From Kluyvera georgiana ATCC 51603 (lineage in GTDB: Bacteria > Pseudomonadota > Gammaproteobacteria > Enterobacterales > Enterobacteriaceae): 64,000 nt of DNA. The stretch is taken from NCBI RefSeq assembly GCF_001654985.1, contig NZ_LXEU01000039.1, positions 81,073 to 145,072 of the forward strand, written 5' to 3'. Shown here in pieces: positions 18,944 to 27,875 of this stretch; the stretch's first letter is position 1; each line of letters starts with the position of its first letter. Both the position numbers and the translations under genes were made by a program. The notes beneath the pieces were generated by a model that searched no databases, had not been told where the DNA came from, and was given only the letters and a program-made list of their open reading frames with translations.

Positions 18944-18968
18944 AAAGCCCGCGCCGTGCGGGCTTTTT
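18944..18968 (+). terminator. ldtA intrinsic terminator
   Basis: AAAGCCCGC / GCGGGCTTT stem with a trailing T run, 20 bases after the ldtA stop. Confidence 0.9.
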
Positions 18969-18993
18969 GCTGTCAATTAGCAGGGAGAATGAG

Positions 18994-19935
18994 ATGAGCA
19001 CCGTCGTAAACTGGGGCGTCCTGGGCTATGCCAGAATTGCTAAAAATTCGATTATTCCCGCGATTTCGCGGGCGGATAATGCGCGCCTGTACGGTGTCGC
19101 ATCGCGTCATCAGGCCGACTTGCCAACCGGCGAATGGGAACAGAGCTACGGTGATTATGCGGCGCTGCTCGCCGATCCGGCCATTCAGGCAGTTTATATT
19201 CCGTTGCCGAACTCGCTGCATAAAGAGTGGGTACTTCGGGCGCTCGAAGCGGGCAAGCACGTACTGTGTGAAAAACCGATTGGCCTGACCGCCGCCGAGG
19301 CGCAGGAGATGTACCAGGCGGCGACGCGCCATAATCGCTTGCTAATGGAAGCGTTTATGTATCAGTACACCGACCGTGTACGGGTGATCAAGCAGGTACT
19401 GGAAAGCGGCGCGCTGGGCGATATTCGACATATTAACGTCTCGTTCCGTTTTCTGCTGGATCGTCCAAATACCATTAAAATGCAGCCAGCGCTGGGCGGC
19501 GGGGCGCTGTACGATGTGGGCTGTTATCCGGTGAACTTTATCGGCATGGTGACCGGGCGTCTGCCGGTACGCTGCAAAGCGCTGTGCGAAACGGAGCAGG
19601 GCGTTGATACCAATCTTTCGGCGCTACTCCAGTACGACGATGGGTTGATTGCCAATATTCACTGCGGATTTAACGCATATGGCCGCAATTATGCGGAGAT
19701 TATCGGCACGAAAGGCATGCTCATTGTCGATAAACCGTTCCTGGACGATGCGGGGGCGCTGCATCTGCATACCGCCGACGGCGTGCGCGAACTGCCGGTT
19801 AGCGAATCCGACCGCTATCAGGCGGAGATTCGCCATTTCTCCAGCGCGGTGCTCAACCAGCCTTCGCGGCTGATTCCGCTGGAAGAGACGGTGCGCAATA
19901 TGCAGGTGCTGGATATGATTCACGCCGCGCTGTAA
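18994..19935 (+). CDS. Gfo/Idh/MocA-family oxidoreductase
   Basis: Encodes 313 residues from the ATG at 18994, preceded by CAGGGAG. The N-terminal Rossmann fold (WGVLGYARIAKNSIIPAI) and the conserved EKP motif (HVLCEKPIGLT near residue 94), followed by EAFMYQY and the C-terminal dehydrogenase domain (GGGALYDVGCYPVN), mark a Gfo/Idh/MocA NAD(P)-dependent sugar or inositol dehydrogenase. The substrate cannot be named from sequence. It appears to be transcribed alone. Confidence 0.85.
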   Translation: MSTVVNWGVLGYARIAKNSIIPAISRADNARLYGVASRHQADLPTGEWEQSYGDYAALLADPAIQAVYIPLPNSLHKEWVLRALEAGKHVLCEKPIGLTAAEAQEMYQAATRHNRLLMEAFMYQYTDRVRVIKQVLESGALGDIRHINVSFRFLLDRPNTIKMQPALGGGALYDVGCYPVNFIGMVTGRLPVRCKALCETEQGVDTNLSALLQYDDGLIANIHCGFNAYGRNYAEIIGTKGMLIVDKPFLDDAGALHLHTADGVRELPVSESDRYQAEIRHFSSAVLNQPSRLIPLEETVRNMQVLDMIHAAL

Positions 19936-19944
19936 TCCTCCGCT

Positions 19945-19972
19945 CGCGACGCCGGATGCTGCCGGCGTCGCG
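19945..19972. terminator. Bidirectional hairpin between convergent genes
   Basis: Eleven-bp arms (CGCGACGCCGG and complement) lie between the oxidoreductase stop and the stop of the convergent transporter gene. It lacks a clear T tract; it may be a REP-like element. Confidence 0.6.
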
Positions 19973-20854
19973 TTATCGCGCAAACCGTCGCGACCCCAGA
20001 ACGCACAGGATGACGCCGAAACTCACGATGATCATCTGCGGGTTTACCGCCTCGTGAAGAAGTAGGGCAGACAGCGCCAGTCCTAAAAAAGGCTGCAACA
20101 GCTGTAGTTGCCCAACGGCGGCAATCCCTCCCGCCGCCAGCCCTTTGTACCAGAAGATAAAACCAATCAGCATGCTGAATAACGAGACATAGCCAACGGC
20201 CAGCCATACCGAAGGGGAAAACGCGCCGAACAGGGGCGGGCGAGTGATAAATGCGGCTAAAAGCATTACCGGCAGCGATATCAACAGCGCCCAACCGATG
20301 GTCTGCCAACCGCCGAGTTCGCGCGTCAGCTTTGCGCCCTCCGCATAGCCCAGACCGCAGGCCAGCACAGCGGCAAGCATCAGCGCATCGCCAGTCAGAG
20401 ACAGCGTCGCACTTTGAAAGAGAGCAAAACCCGCAACGAGCAAACTGCCAAGCAGCGAGAACATCCAGAACGCGATGCGTGGTCGCTCACCGCCACGTAG
20501 GACGCCGAAAATCGCCGTCGCCAGCGGCAGCAGCCCAATAAAAACAATCGAGTGGGCGGCGGTAACGTAGCGCAAGGCAAGCGCGGTGAGCAGCGGAAAG
20601 CCAATAATGACCCCCAGAGATACAATGAGCAACGGCAGGATTTGCCCGCGATGCGGCCTGGGCTGACCAAATCCCTTAAGCAGCGCGACGGCGACCAGCC
20701 CCGCGATAGAGGCGCGTAAAAAAGTCAGAAAGAACGGATCCATTTCCAGTACCGCTATTCGCGTCGCCGGCAGCGAGCCGCTAAAAATGATTACCCCCAG
20801 CAAACCGTTGAGCCACCCGGAATGCACCTGCTGTTTTGCGCCTACGATATTCAT
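19973..20854 (-). CDS. EamA/DMT-family inner-membrane transporter
   Basis: Encodes 293 residues with ten hydrophobic segments in two EamA repeats (residues about 10-140 and 150-285), for example LLGVIIFSGSLPATRIAVLE and LALSALLLHEAVNPQMIIVS. Members export metabolites or amino acids; the substrate is unknown. It is divergent from the MocR regulator at 20942, 87 bases away, a common pairing in which the MocR protein controls the transporter. Confidence 0.85.
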   Translation of the reverse strand: MNIVGAKQQVHSGWLNGLLGVIIFSGSLPATRIAVLEMDPFFLTFLRASIAGLVAVALLKGFGQPRPHRGQILPLLIVSLGVIIGFPLLTALALRYVTAAHSIVFIGLLPLATAIFGVLRGGERPRIAFWMFSLLGSLLVAGFALFQSATLSLTGDALMLAAVLACGLGYAEGAKLTRELGGWQTIGWALLISLPVMLLAAFITRPPLFGAFSPSVWLAVGYVSLFSMLIGFIFWYKGLAAGGIAAVGQLQLLQPFLGLALSALLLHEAVNPQMIIVSFGVILCVLGSRRFAR

Positions 20855-20941
20855 CTCCTGCTCCTTGTCGTTGAGTGATTCTCGCAGCGATGGTAGTTTC
20901 TCGTATTCGATACAATCAAATTATTGTCATGGATACATTGT

Positions 20942-22276
20942 ATGAAGGCGCGGTATAAAACGCTGGTTGACGCTTATGCCCTGGCTATCCGCAGCGGGAA
21001 ACTGGTGGCAGGAAGCCGTTTACCCACGCATCGGCGATTGGCCGCAGAGCATCATATTTCTTTAGCGACGGCGACCCGCGTGTACGCCGAGCTGGAAGCG
21101 ATGGGGCTCGTGAGCGGTGAAACGGGGCGCGGCACCTTTGTGCGAGAAATCGCATTAGCGATGGGGCACGGTATCGATCAGCAGGCGATCGCCGCAGATG
21201 TACTTGATCTTAATTTTAACTATCCGTCGCTGCCGGGGCAGGGCGATCGGCTGCGTGAGGGGCTGCGGCAGTTGGCCAACGTTGGGGATATTGAATCGCA
21301 CCTGCGTTATCAGCCCCACGCGGGAAGGATAGGGGAGAGAGAAATTATTGCCCACCACCTCAATACTCACGGCCTGACCGCACGCGCGGAGAATGTGCTG
21401 ATTGTTAACGGCGCTCAGCATGGGCTGGCCGTTGCGGTCATGGGGTTGCTGCGTCCCGGCGACGTGGTGGCCGTCGATGCCTTAACCTACCCAGGATTCA
21501 AAGCGCTAGCGGCACTGTATCAGCTGGAGCTGCTCGCGATTCCCGTCGGCGATGACGGCCCCGATCTCAATGTGCTCGCGCGTTTATGCCGGATGCGACA
21601 TCTGCGCGCGGTCTACACCATGCCAACATTGCACAACCCTCTCGGTTGGGTGCTGAACGCCCGCCAGCGGCAGCGGCTGGCATCCATCGCCCGTCAGCAC
21701 GACCTGCTGGTGATTGAAGACGCAGCTTACGCCTATCTGGTTACACGTATGCCATCGCCGGTGGCGAGCTATGCGCCGGAAAGAACGGTTTATGTAAGCG
21801 GCTTTTCGAAAGATGTTGCCACCGGAATACGCGTGGGGATGGTCGTCTGCCCGGAGGCCTGGCGTCCGGCGCTTGAACGTGCTATTCGGGCGACCACGTG
21901 GAATACGCCTTCGTTGATGAGTGCGCTGGTTTGCCAGTGGATTGTTGACGGGACCGTTTCACAACTGGCGAAGCAGAAAAGGCGCGATGCTCGCCAGCGC
22001 CAGCTTCTTGCCCGCGAAGTGCTGGGGCCGCTGCCGTGTATCAGCCACCCGGACTCATGGTTTCTTTGGCTACCGCTGGCCGAGGAGAGTCGGGCTGACC
22101 GGGTGGCGAAGCAGTTAATGGATAAGCAGATTTTAGTTTCAACCGCTGAACCATTTTGCGTGACGACCCACGTCCCGCAGGCAATTCGCGTGGCGCTAGG
22201 TTCGGTCTCGATGGCTCAACTCCGCGTTGCGCTGGCGGCAGTGCGCGAAGCGATTGAATATGAACAGAGTCGGTAG
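20942..22276 (+). CDS. MocR/GntR-type PLP-dependent transcriptional regulator
   Basis: Encodes 444 residues from the ATG at 20942 (MKARYKTLVDAYALAI); a TTG at 20924 is less likely. The N-terminal GntR winged helix (LPTHRRLAAEHHISLATATRVYAELEA shortened here to its core) is joined to an aminotransferase-like domain. The PLP-lysine region is VYVSGFSKDVATGIRVG near residue 285, with the VIEDAAYA motif upstream. MocR proteins sense PLP-linked metabolites. Palindromic ATACATTGTAT-like sequence at 20933-20944 overlaps the start and may be an autoregulatory operator. Confidence 0.87.
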   Translation: MKARYKTLVDAYALAIRSGKLVAGSRLPTHRRLAAEHHISLATATRVYAELEAMGLVSGETGRGTFVREIALAMGHGIDQQAIAADVLDLNFNYPSLPGQGDRLREGLRQLANVGDIESHLRYQPHAGRIGEREIIAHHLNTHGLTARAENVLIVNGAQHGLAVAVMGLLRPGDVVAVDALTYPGFKALAALYQLELLAIPVGDDGPDLNVLARLCRMRHLRAVYTMPTLHNPLGWVLNARQRQRLASIARQHDLLVIEDAAYAYLVTRMPSPVASYAPERTVYVSGFSKDVATGIRVGMVVCPEAWRPALERAIRATTWNTPSLMSALVCQWIVDGTVSQLAKQKRRDARQRQLLAREVLGPLPCISHPDSWFLWLPLAEESRADRVAKQLMDKQILVSTAEPFCVTTHVPQAIRVALGSVSMAQLRVALAAVREAIEYEQSR

Positions 22277-22292
22277 CGGAAAGTCGAAAAGC

Positions 22293-22319
22293 AAAAAGCC
22301 TGCTCGAAAGCAGGCTTTT
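22293..22319 (-). terminator. tRNA-Asn copy 3 terminator
   Basis: AAAAAGCCTGCT / AGCAGGCTTTT stem, T-rich on the minus strand, 8 bases beyond the tRNA 3' end. It can also end the MocR gene. Confidence 0.88.
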
Positions 22320-22326
22320 CTAAATT

Positions 22327-22402
22327 TGGCTCCTCTGACTGGACTCGAACCAGTGACATACGGATTAACAGTCCGCCGTTCTACCGACTGAACTACAGAG
22401 GA
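22327..22402 (-). tRNA. tRNA-Asn(GTT), copy 3
   Basis: A 76-nt gene identical to copy 1, with anticodon GTT and encoded CCA. Confidence 0.98.
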
Positions 22403-22420
22403 ATCGTGTGAACGGGGCGC

Positions 22421-22449
22421 ATATTATCGATGTCCCTACGGCTTGTCAA
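22421..22449 (-). promoter_or_regulatory. Promoter of tRNA-Asn copy 3
   Basis: On the minus strand TTGACA (22444-22449) and TAATAT (22421-22426) with 17-base spacing and a GCGCC-type discriminator. Confidence 0.85.
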
Positions 22450-22526
22450 AGGGTGAAAAGCGCGAATAAGTTCGTTTGCTGACAATTTCAGCAATTCGCC
22501 GTTATTTGCTCATTTTACCCGCGCTT

Positions 22527-22543
22527 TGCACCGCGAAAGTGCA
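22527..22543 (+). promoter_or_regulatory. Probable NtrC enhancer site upstream of nac
   Basis: TGCACCGCGAAAGTGCA is close to the NtrC consensus (TGCAC...GTGCA dyad) and lies about 100 bases upstream of the sigma-54 promoter, the usual enhancer distance. Confidence 0.75.
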
Positions 22544-22638
22544 CATTTACCCCTTATGGGGCATACGGCAATCTTCTGGCTGGCCTAAAAAAGGGGCTCA
22601 GCGATAGGTTTATCCGCATTTAGCGCCTTTTTCAAAAC

Positions 22639-22654
22639 TGGCAAGCATCTTGCA
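22639..22654 (+). promoter_or_regulatory. Sigma-54 promoter of nac
   Basis: TGGCAAG-N4-TTGCA carries the invariant -24 GG and -12 GC with the right spacing, about 56 bases upstream of the nac start. Confidence 0.88.
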
Positions 22655-22709
22655 ATTCCTCCGATTACTTAACGCCAGCGTGGCAGTGGATCTCGAACCG
22701 GAGGCAAGA

Positions 22710-23627
22710 ATGAACTTAAGACGACTGAAATACTTCGTGAAAATCGTCGATATCGGCAGCCTGACTCAGGCGGCTGAAGTGTTGCATATCGCACAGCCCG
22801 CGCTGAGCCAACAGGTTGCAACGCTGGAAGGGGAACTCGACCAGCAGCTGTTGATTCGCACCAAGCGTGGCGTTACGCCTACCGAGGCCGGTAAAGTGCT
22901 TTACACGCATGCCCGCACGATTCTGCGTCAGTGTGAACAGGCGCAGCTGGCAGTGCATAACGTCGGGCAGACGCTGAGCGGCAGCGTTTCTATCGGCCTG
23001 GCGCCGGGCACGGCGGCTTCGTCGATTACCATGCCGCTGCTGCAGGCGGTGCGTAATGAACTGCCGGACGTGCTGGTCTATCTGCATGAAAATAGCGGCA
23101 CGGTGCTGAACGACAAACTGCTGAACGGCCAGCTCGATATGGCGGTGCTCTACGATCGCGCGCCGCTGACGGGGATCGTCAGTCAGCCGCTGCTGAAAGA
23201 AGATCTCTATCTGGTCGGTACCCGCGACTGTCCGGGGCAGAGCGTGGATCTTACGGCAGTCGCCGAGATGAATCTGTTCCTGCCGCGTGACTATAGCGCC
23301 GTACGCGCGCGCGTTGACGAAGCGTTTTCGCTGCGCCGCCTGACGGCAAAGATTATCGGTGAAATTGAGTCTATCTCCACGCTCACTGCGGCGATCGCCA
23401 GCGGGATGGGCGTGACCGTGCTGCCGGAGTCGGCGGCGCGTTCGCTGTGCGGTGCGGCAAACGGCTGGATGGCGCGCATTACCACGCCGTCGATGAGTCT
23501 GCCGCTGTCGCTCAACGTTTCGGCCCGCGGCCAGCTGTCGCCACAGGCCCAGGCGGTGAAAGAGATTCTGATGTCGCTGGTCAGCCGTCCGATGCTGGAT
23601 AACCGTGAATTGCTGCTGGTGAGCTAA
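22710..23627 (+). CDS. nac: Nitrogen assimilation control regulator Nac
   Basis: Encodes 305 residues from MNLRRLKYFVKIVDIGSLTQ at 22710; an upstream in-frame start at 22650 would lie inside the sigma-54 promoter and is rejected. Nac is a LysR-type protein made under nitrogen limitation. It couples NtrC/sigma-54 control to sigma-70 operons such as histidine and proline use, and needs no coeffector. The winged HTH spans residues 1-60 (IAQPALSQQVATLEGEL). It lies upstream of cbl as in E. coli. Confidence 0.96.
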   Translation: MNLRRLKYFVKIVDIGSLTQAAEVLHIAQPALSQQVATLEGELDQQLLIRTKRGVTPTEAGKVLYTHARTILRQCEQAQLAVHNVGQTLSGSVSIGLAPGTAASSITMPLLQAVRNELPDVLVYLHENSGTVLNDKLLNGQLDMAVLYDRAPLTGIVSQPLLKEDLYLVGTRDCPGQSVDLTAVAEMNLFLPRDYSAVRARVDEAFSLRRLTAKIIGEIESISTLTAAIASGMGVTVLPESAARSLCGAANGWMARITTPSMSLPLSLNVSARGQLSPQAQAVKEILMSLVSRPMLDNRELLLVS

Positions 23628-23729
23628 GCTTATATTCCATTCAGGAATATGTTGCTGGTTTTTATTATTTGTTTGTCTGTCCGACAAACTTTAACAATAG
23701 CGTCATAACTGACTCAATCGGGGTGACGC

Positions 23730-24680
23730 GTGAACTTCCAGCAACTTAAAATTATTCGCGAAGCGGCGCGGCAGGATTACAACCTGACCGAAGTCGCCAA
23801 TATGCTCTACACATCGCAGTCAGGCGTTAGCCGACATATTCGCGAGCTTGAGGAAGAGCTAGGGATTGAGATCTTCATTCGCCGCGGGAAGCGGCTATTA
23901 GGCATGACCGAGCCGGGCAAAGCCCTGCTGGTGATTGCCGAGCGGATTCTGAGTGAGGCCAGTAACGTTCGCCGCCTGGCCGATCTCTTTACCAACGACG
24001 CTTCCGGCGTGCTGACCATCGCCACGACCCACACCCAGGCGCGTTATAGCCTGCCGCCGGTGATTAAAGCGTTTCGTGAAATTTTCAAAGATGTGCGCCT
24101 GGAGCTGATTCAGGGCACGCCGCAGGAAATCGATGCGCTGCTGCACAGCGGTGGTGCCGATATTGGTATCGCCAGTGAGCGGCTCAGTAATGATGCCACG
24201 CTGGTGGCCTTCCCCTGGTTCCGCTGGCATCACAGCCTGTTAGTGCCAACCGACCATCCACTTACCCAGACCACGCCGCTGACGCTTGAAGCGATCGCCC
24301 GCTGGCCGCTGATTACCTATCGTCAGGGAATTACCGGACGCTCGCGCATTGATGAAGCCTTCAATCGCAAAGGGCTGACGCCGGATATCATACTCAGTGC
24401 GCAGGATTCAGACGTGATCAAAACGTATGTGGAGCTGGGGCTGGGGATTGGGCTGGTGGCCGAGCAGTCGGGCGACGCGCAGGAGTCCGGTAGCCTGGTA
24501 CGGCTGGATACCCATCATCTGTTCGATGCGAATACCGTCTGGCTGGGGCTAAAACGTGGTCAGCTTCAGCGTAACTATGTATGGCGTTTTATTGAGTTGT
24601 GTAATGCGGGGCTGTCGCTGGAAGAGATTAAGCGCCAGGCGATGGATTTGGAAGAGACGGTGCTGGATTATCAGATTTGA
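23730..24680 (+). CDS. cbl: LysR-type sulfur-starvation regulator Cbl
   Basis: Encodes 316 residues, the length of E. coli Cbl and nearly identical through the DNA-binding half (MNFQQLKIIREAARQDYNLT). Cbl is a CysB paralogue that activates taurine and alkanesulfonate use (tau, ssu) when sulfate is scarce, with adenylylsulfate as anti-inducer. Its position after nac is conserved, and nac readthrough may help express it. Confidence 0.95.
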   Translation: MNFQQLKIIREAARQDYNLTEVANMLYTSQSGVSRHIRELEEELGIEIFIRRGKRLLGMTEPGKALLVIAERILSEASNVRRLADLFTNDASGVLTIATTHTQARYSLPPVIKAFREIFKDVRLELIQGTPQEIDALLHSGGADIGIASERLSNDATLVAFPWFRWHHSLLVPTDHPLTQTTPLTLEAIARWPLITYRQGITGRSRIDEAFNRKGLTPDIILSAQDSDVIKTYVELGLGIGLVAEQSGDAQESGSLVRLDTHHLFDANTVWLGLKRGQLQRNYVWRFIELCNAGLSLEEIKRQAMDLEETVLDYQI

Positions 24681-24706
24681 CGCTGTGCACTGACGGTGAG
24701 CGAGAT

Positions 24707-24730
24707 GCTATCCGCCGACGGGCGGATAGC
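24707..24730. terminator. Hairpin between convergent cbl and the 867-residue gene
   Basis: Ten-bp arms GCTATCCGCC / GGCGGATAGC with a 4-base loop, lying between two stop codons. Likely a shared terminator, although T tracts are weak. Confidence 0.65.
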
Positions 24731-24738
24731 ACAGAGGA

Positions 24739-27342
24739 TTAGTCGTTAAACTTCACCGGATTAGCTCGGTATGACAGGAGCTTCTCGCGCATCCAGCGGC
24801 TACTGTTGCGGTTAACCGCGCTGACCACGCCGGTGGTGGCGCCGCCGCCGACCTGAACGTGGAAAATCCCGCGCGAAGGGAAGTCCTGGTATTTCGCCGT
24901 GGTGAAATCCCATTCATGGCGGCTAAAGAGTTCCCGCGGCGTGCGACCCATCATGCTGGCATGGACATCAAGAAATTCGATGTTCAGCAGTTTCGGGTTA
25001 ATGGCCTCGAGGGTATTGCCAATTTCAGCATGACCCATCAGATAACTCCCGCCGGTCCCCCAGAACTGTTCCTCAAGTTCACCAACCTCATCGCTAACGC
25101 TTGCCAGACGGCTGGCCGGCATCTGCCACGGCAGTACCGGCTGGCGGAGATGGCGGCTCAGCGCCGCGCAATAATCGAACGTTCTGTCCCACTCATACGG
25201 TGAATAACAGTAGCCATTTTTGTAGGCGCGGGCGGTAAAGTCGTCAGCCTCGTAGCGGTCTACGGCCATAAAGTCAGCGCCCTTAGCGATAGCGGGGGTG
25301 CCGTCAGCCTGAGCGTATTGAGTCTCATCAAAGACGCCGACCAGCAGCGCGTACTGTGCGGAAAGTTTGCCTGCCAGTGCCGGGCTGATGGTCAGCTTTT
25401 TCTTCTGGCCATCTTGCGGGTCAAAGACGTCGTCATAGGTGAAGTCGTCATACACCCACTGGGAGCCGCCGACGCTCCACAAGTTAATCTGCCAGCCAAG
25501 TGAGACATCCGGTGCAACCACACGTACGAGCCAGTTCACGCCTTTGATATAGCCCTTCAGCGTGTCGGTAATTCCAGCAGGGATAGCCAGATTCACCCCG
25601 TGATGCGCCATCGCCTTAGCAAGCGGTTCGCGTACCGGGACCGGATAATCGGGGGAGAAACCGTATTTTTGGCACTCGCCAAGATAGTCTGGGTTGACGA
25701 TAAAGCCTGCCGGCACTGGATGAGCATCGTCTTTCATCGTCTGGGCCATCTGCAACGCCTGAATAAAGTTGGCGAAGCTAAACTGATGACGAACCGGATC
25801 GTCGATGATGTTTTCTACGTCCCCCAGTGAAAGGTTACAGGTGTATGAGACCATCACCGGCAGCACGCTATCGCCGGTTTTCGCCTCAACATCACGGGCC
25901 ATCTGGATAATTTTGCTGGTGGGTTCTTTTGCCGGGTCGAGATAAGCCGAGGCATCGCCCATGCCGTCATCGCCGGAATATTTGAACAGCGAAGAGACTC
26001 GCGCCTGTGCCAGATCCTCTACGTTGCTCGGCGACATATCGGCGCAGCCGCCGAAGCTCAGGAAGTCCGGGAATCCTTTCACGCACAGGTTGGCCCCTTC
26101 ACTAATCGCTACGTTGACGGTAACCGGCATTCCTTCGGCAACGTGCAGCTTTTCAGGCAGAACGTCGATGTAGTACAGCGTGCCGTCCTGAATAAAGGTG
26201 CTGGAGGCGATGTGATAAATGCCGGGGGCAATGGCCTCCGCCGGGGTGTGGTGGCCAGTCTGCATCGGCAGGGGAGAGAAAAGGTATTGGCGCGGCGCGT
26301 CACACTCCTCAATCAGACGCAGTTCAAACGCAGCTGGCACCTTTTTTTCGGCCTCAACGGCGATGCTCAGTGTCGAAGATCCCCTGAAGATATCCTCATA
26401 CTGATGAATATGCGTCTGGTTAAGGGTTACGCTATGGAAGCTGTTATCCAGCGTGCCACACTGAGCATCGAAGCGGTATTGAACGTTATTTAACGTGATG
26501 TCATGCATCCGCAGAGAGTAGTTGCCTTGTACCGGCCGCTGTTCCAGACGCAGTGTTTCGCCCGCGTGCAGCACAATACGCTGAACCTCGCTGTTATTTT
26601 CGAGATAGTCCAGCGTTAGCGCTTCGCCGTACAGCGGATGATTGGCCGGCAAATCGACAGTCACTTCCAGCGTGGTGCTGCGCTCTGCGGGAGCAAAGGT
26701 AAGGGTCAGCGAGGTACGCTGCCCCTTCGTGATATTCAGCGTCGCGGCACTCAGCTGTACCGCTGCGCGAACGGTGCCATCCGCAGTACGAAGCTCCGCC
26801 GCGCTGGCAGAGTAGGTACCAGCAGCGATTCTGAAGCTGTTGGCACCCGCAACGGGATGCAGCATCTCTTGCTTTTCGCCGCGCGTCAGCGCCAGTCCTA
26901 TCATGCAGGTTTCAAGCCCGGCAGGGAAGCTCTCACAGGTGACGAGCAGTTCCCCCGTGATGTCGGTCTCTTCATCCGCCGCGATGGTGAAGGTATCACG
27001 CAGCGTTGACCATGCAGGCACGCTATTTGAAGAGACGTTAACGCCAATATGGATATCTGAAATCGCGCTACCGATAGCGGAACCGTCTGCGGCGGTAAGC
27101 GTCAGTTTGACATCAAAAATACCGCTGGATACTTCGCTGGACTGTACTGTGGTCTTTATTGCGCACCAGGGGTTAGTGGTCACTGTTATATCGCCTTCAG
27201 TAATCTTTCCCGGCGCACTAAAGGAGAGCACCATCTTTTCCTGAATATCCACACGTTGGCCTTCGGTGGAGGTGAAGCTACTGATATCGACGGTGGGGTA
27301 CCAGGTATCGTCAGTAAATTTAAGCGTGAAATCTAATTGCAT
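24739..27342 (-). CDS. Large unrecognised protein, repeated beta domains plus possible glycosidase-like C-terminal barrel
   Basis: Encodes 867 residues from MQLDFTLKFTDDTWYPTVD at 27342 (AGGGAGAG ribosome site); a longer frame to 27456 has no such site. I do not recognise the family. Residues 1-440 look like successive beta-sandwich modules (alternating hydrophobic strands, TLTLTAADGS, SLTLTFAP). Residues 440-867 look like a TIM-barrel hydrolase: it opens FPDFLSFGGCADMSPSN, has ADFMAVDRYEADDF with acidic residues at a barrel strand end, and contains HASMMGRTPREL. No signal peptide is seen, so export would need another route. Carbohydrate binding and hydrolysis is inference only. Confidence 0.6.
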   Translation of the reverse strand: MQLDFTLKFTDDTWYPTVDISSFTSTEGQRVDIQEKMVLSFSAPGKITEGDITVTTNPWCAIKTTVQSSEVSSGIFDVKLTLTAADGSAIGSAISDIHIGVNVSSNSVPAWSTLRDTFTIAADEETDITGELLVTCESFPAGLETCMIGLALTRGEKQEMLHPVAGANSFRIAAGTYSASAAELRTADGTVRAAVQLSAATLNITKGQRTSLTLTFAPAERSTTLEVTVDLPANHPLYGEALTLDYLENNSEVQRIVLHAGETLRLEQRPVQGNYSLRMHDITLNNVQYRFDAQCGTLDNSFHSVTLNQTHIHQYEDIFRGSSTLSIAVEAEKKVPAAFELRLIEECDAPRQYLFSPLPMQTGHHTPAEAIAPGIYHIASSTFIQDGTLYYIDVLPEKLHVAEGMPVTVNVAISEGANLCVKGFPDFLSFGGCADMSPSNVEDLAQARVSSLFKYSGDDGMGDASAYLDPAKEPTSKIIQMARDVEAKTGDSVLPVMVSYTCNLSLGDVENIIDDPVRHQFSFANFIQALQMAQTMKDDAHPVPAGFIVNPDYLGECQKYGFSPDYPVPVREPLAKAMAHHGVNLAIPAGITDTLKGYIKGVNWLVRVVAPDVSLGWQINLWSVGGSQWVYDDFTYDDVFDPQDGQKKKLTISPALAGKLSAQYALLVGVFDETQYAQADGTPAIAKGADFMAVDRYEADDFTARAYKNGYCYSPYEWDRTFDYCAALSRHLRQPVLPWQMPASRLASVSDEVGELEEQFWGTGGSYLMGHAEIGNTLEAINPKLLNIEFLDVHASMMGRTPRELFSRHEWDFTTAKYQDFPSRGIFHVQVGGGATTGVVSAVNRNSSRWMREKLLSYRANPVKFND

Positions 27343-27595
27343 GTTTTCTCTCCCTGAGAAGGTCAGTGTGATGGACGCCGTATTTGCCGTTGTTCCTGAG
27401 CGGCAGAACCGTGTCCTGGTGGTGTTTTTTATAATTAAAACCCCAGAGAGAATCATGTAACTTATTGATGAAATGATATTATTTTATATTTTGATATCGC
27501 GGTGATGGTGCGTGACGCACGGCTACCGGATAAATGATGACAATGAGGTGAGGAGTGATGGTGTGTGTCGGAGGGATTGCTAAATGCCGAAAAGC
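27343..27595. other. Intergenic region left of the island
   Basis: About 250 bases upstream of the 867-residue gene, presumably holding its promoter. It is AT-rich near 27470-27500. I see no RNA gene or clear repeat here. Confidence 0.5.
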
Positions 27596-27624
27596 AAAAA
27601 GCCCGCTCGAAAGCAGGCTTTTTT
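27596..27624 (-). terminator. Stranded tRNA-Asn terminator at the left island edge
   Basis: The hairpin AAAAAGCCCGCT / AGCAGGCTTTT is almost the same as the terminator of copy 3 and directly precedes a 20-base fragment of a tRNA-Asn 3' end. It is read as the original terminator of tRNA-Asn copy 4, cut off from it by the island. Confidence 0.8.
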
Positions 27625-27625
27625 A

Positions 27626-27645
27626 AATTTGGCTCCTCTGACTGG
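27626..27645. repeat. Left attachment site (tRNA-Asn 3' end duplicate)
   Basis: AATTTGGCTCCTCTGACTGG repeats exactly the sequence at 49482-49501 that spans the 3' end of the intact tRNA-Asn. After it the sequence departs from tRNA (GATCGCC). This is the direct repeat left by site-specific integration. Confidence 0.9.
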
Positions 27646-27875
27646 GATCGCCGTAGCCAGTAACTGGCTAATTGGTAAGCTAAACCTAAAAATTCTGATT
27701 GTCAAGACCACCAGAATGACCACTATTTTTTTCTGGTTTTTCCTTTCTGAACGCAAGCCGAGTATTATGGTTTGTATACCACCTCATCTATGCTTTCCTT
27801 CAAACCAGATAAAGCGCAAAAAAGCTGTGCGGTAGATCAGCCAAGGATTGCTACATAACATCAGGAGCCAGATAA
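27646..27875. promoter_or_regulatory. Island leader region upstream of the first gene
   Basis: About 230 bases of AT-rich DNA containing short inverted repeats (CCAGTAACTGG at 27657-27667) next to the attachment site. It probably includes integrase arm sites and the promoter of the 27876 gene; no convincing -35/-10 pair stands out. Confidence 0.4.

Noticed and set aside
27584..27835. Short plus-strand frame at the island left junction
   Set aside because: It covers the stranded terminator and attachment site, so it is chance coding across the junction.
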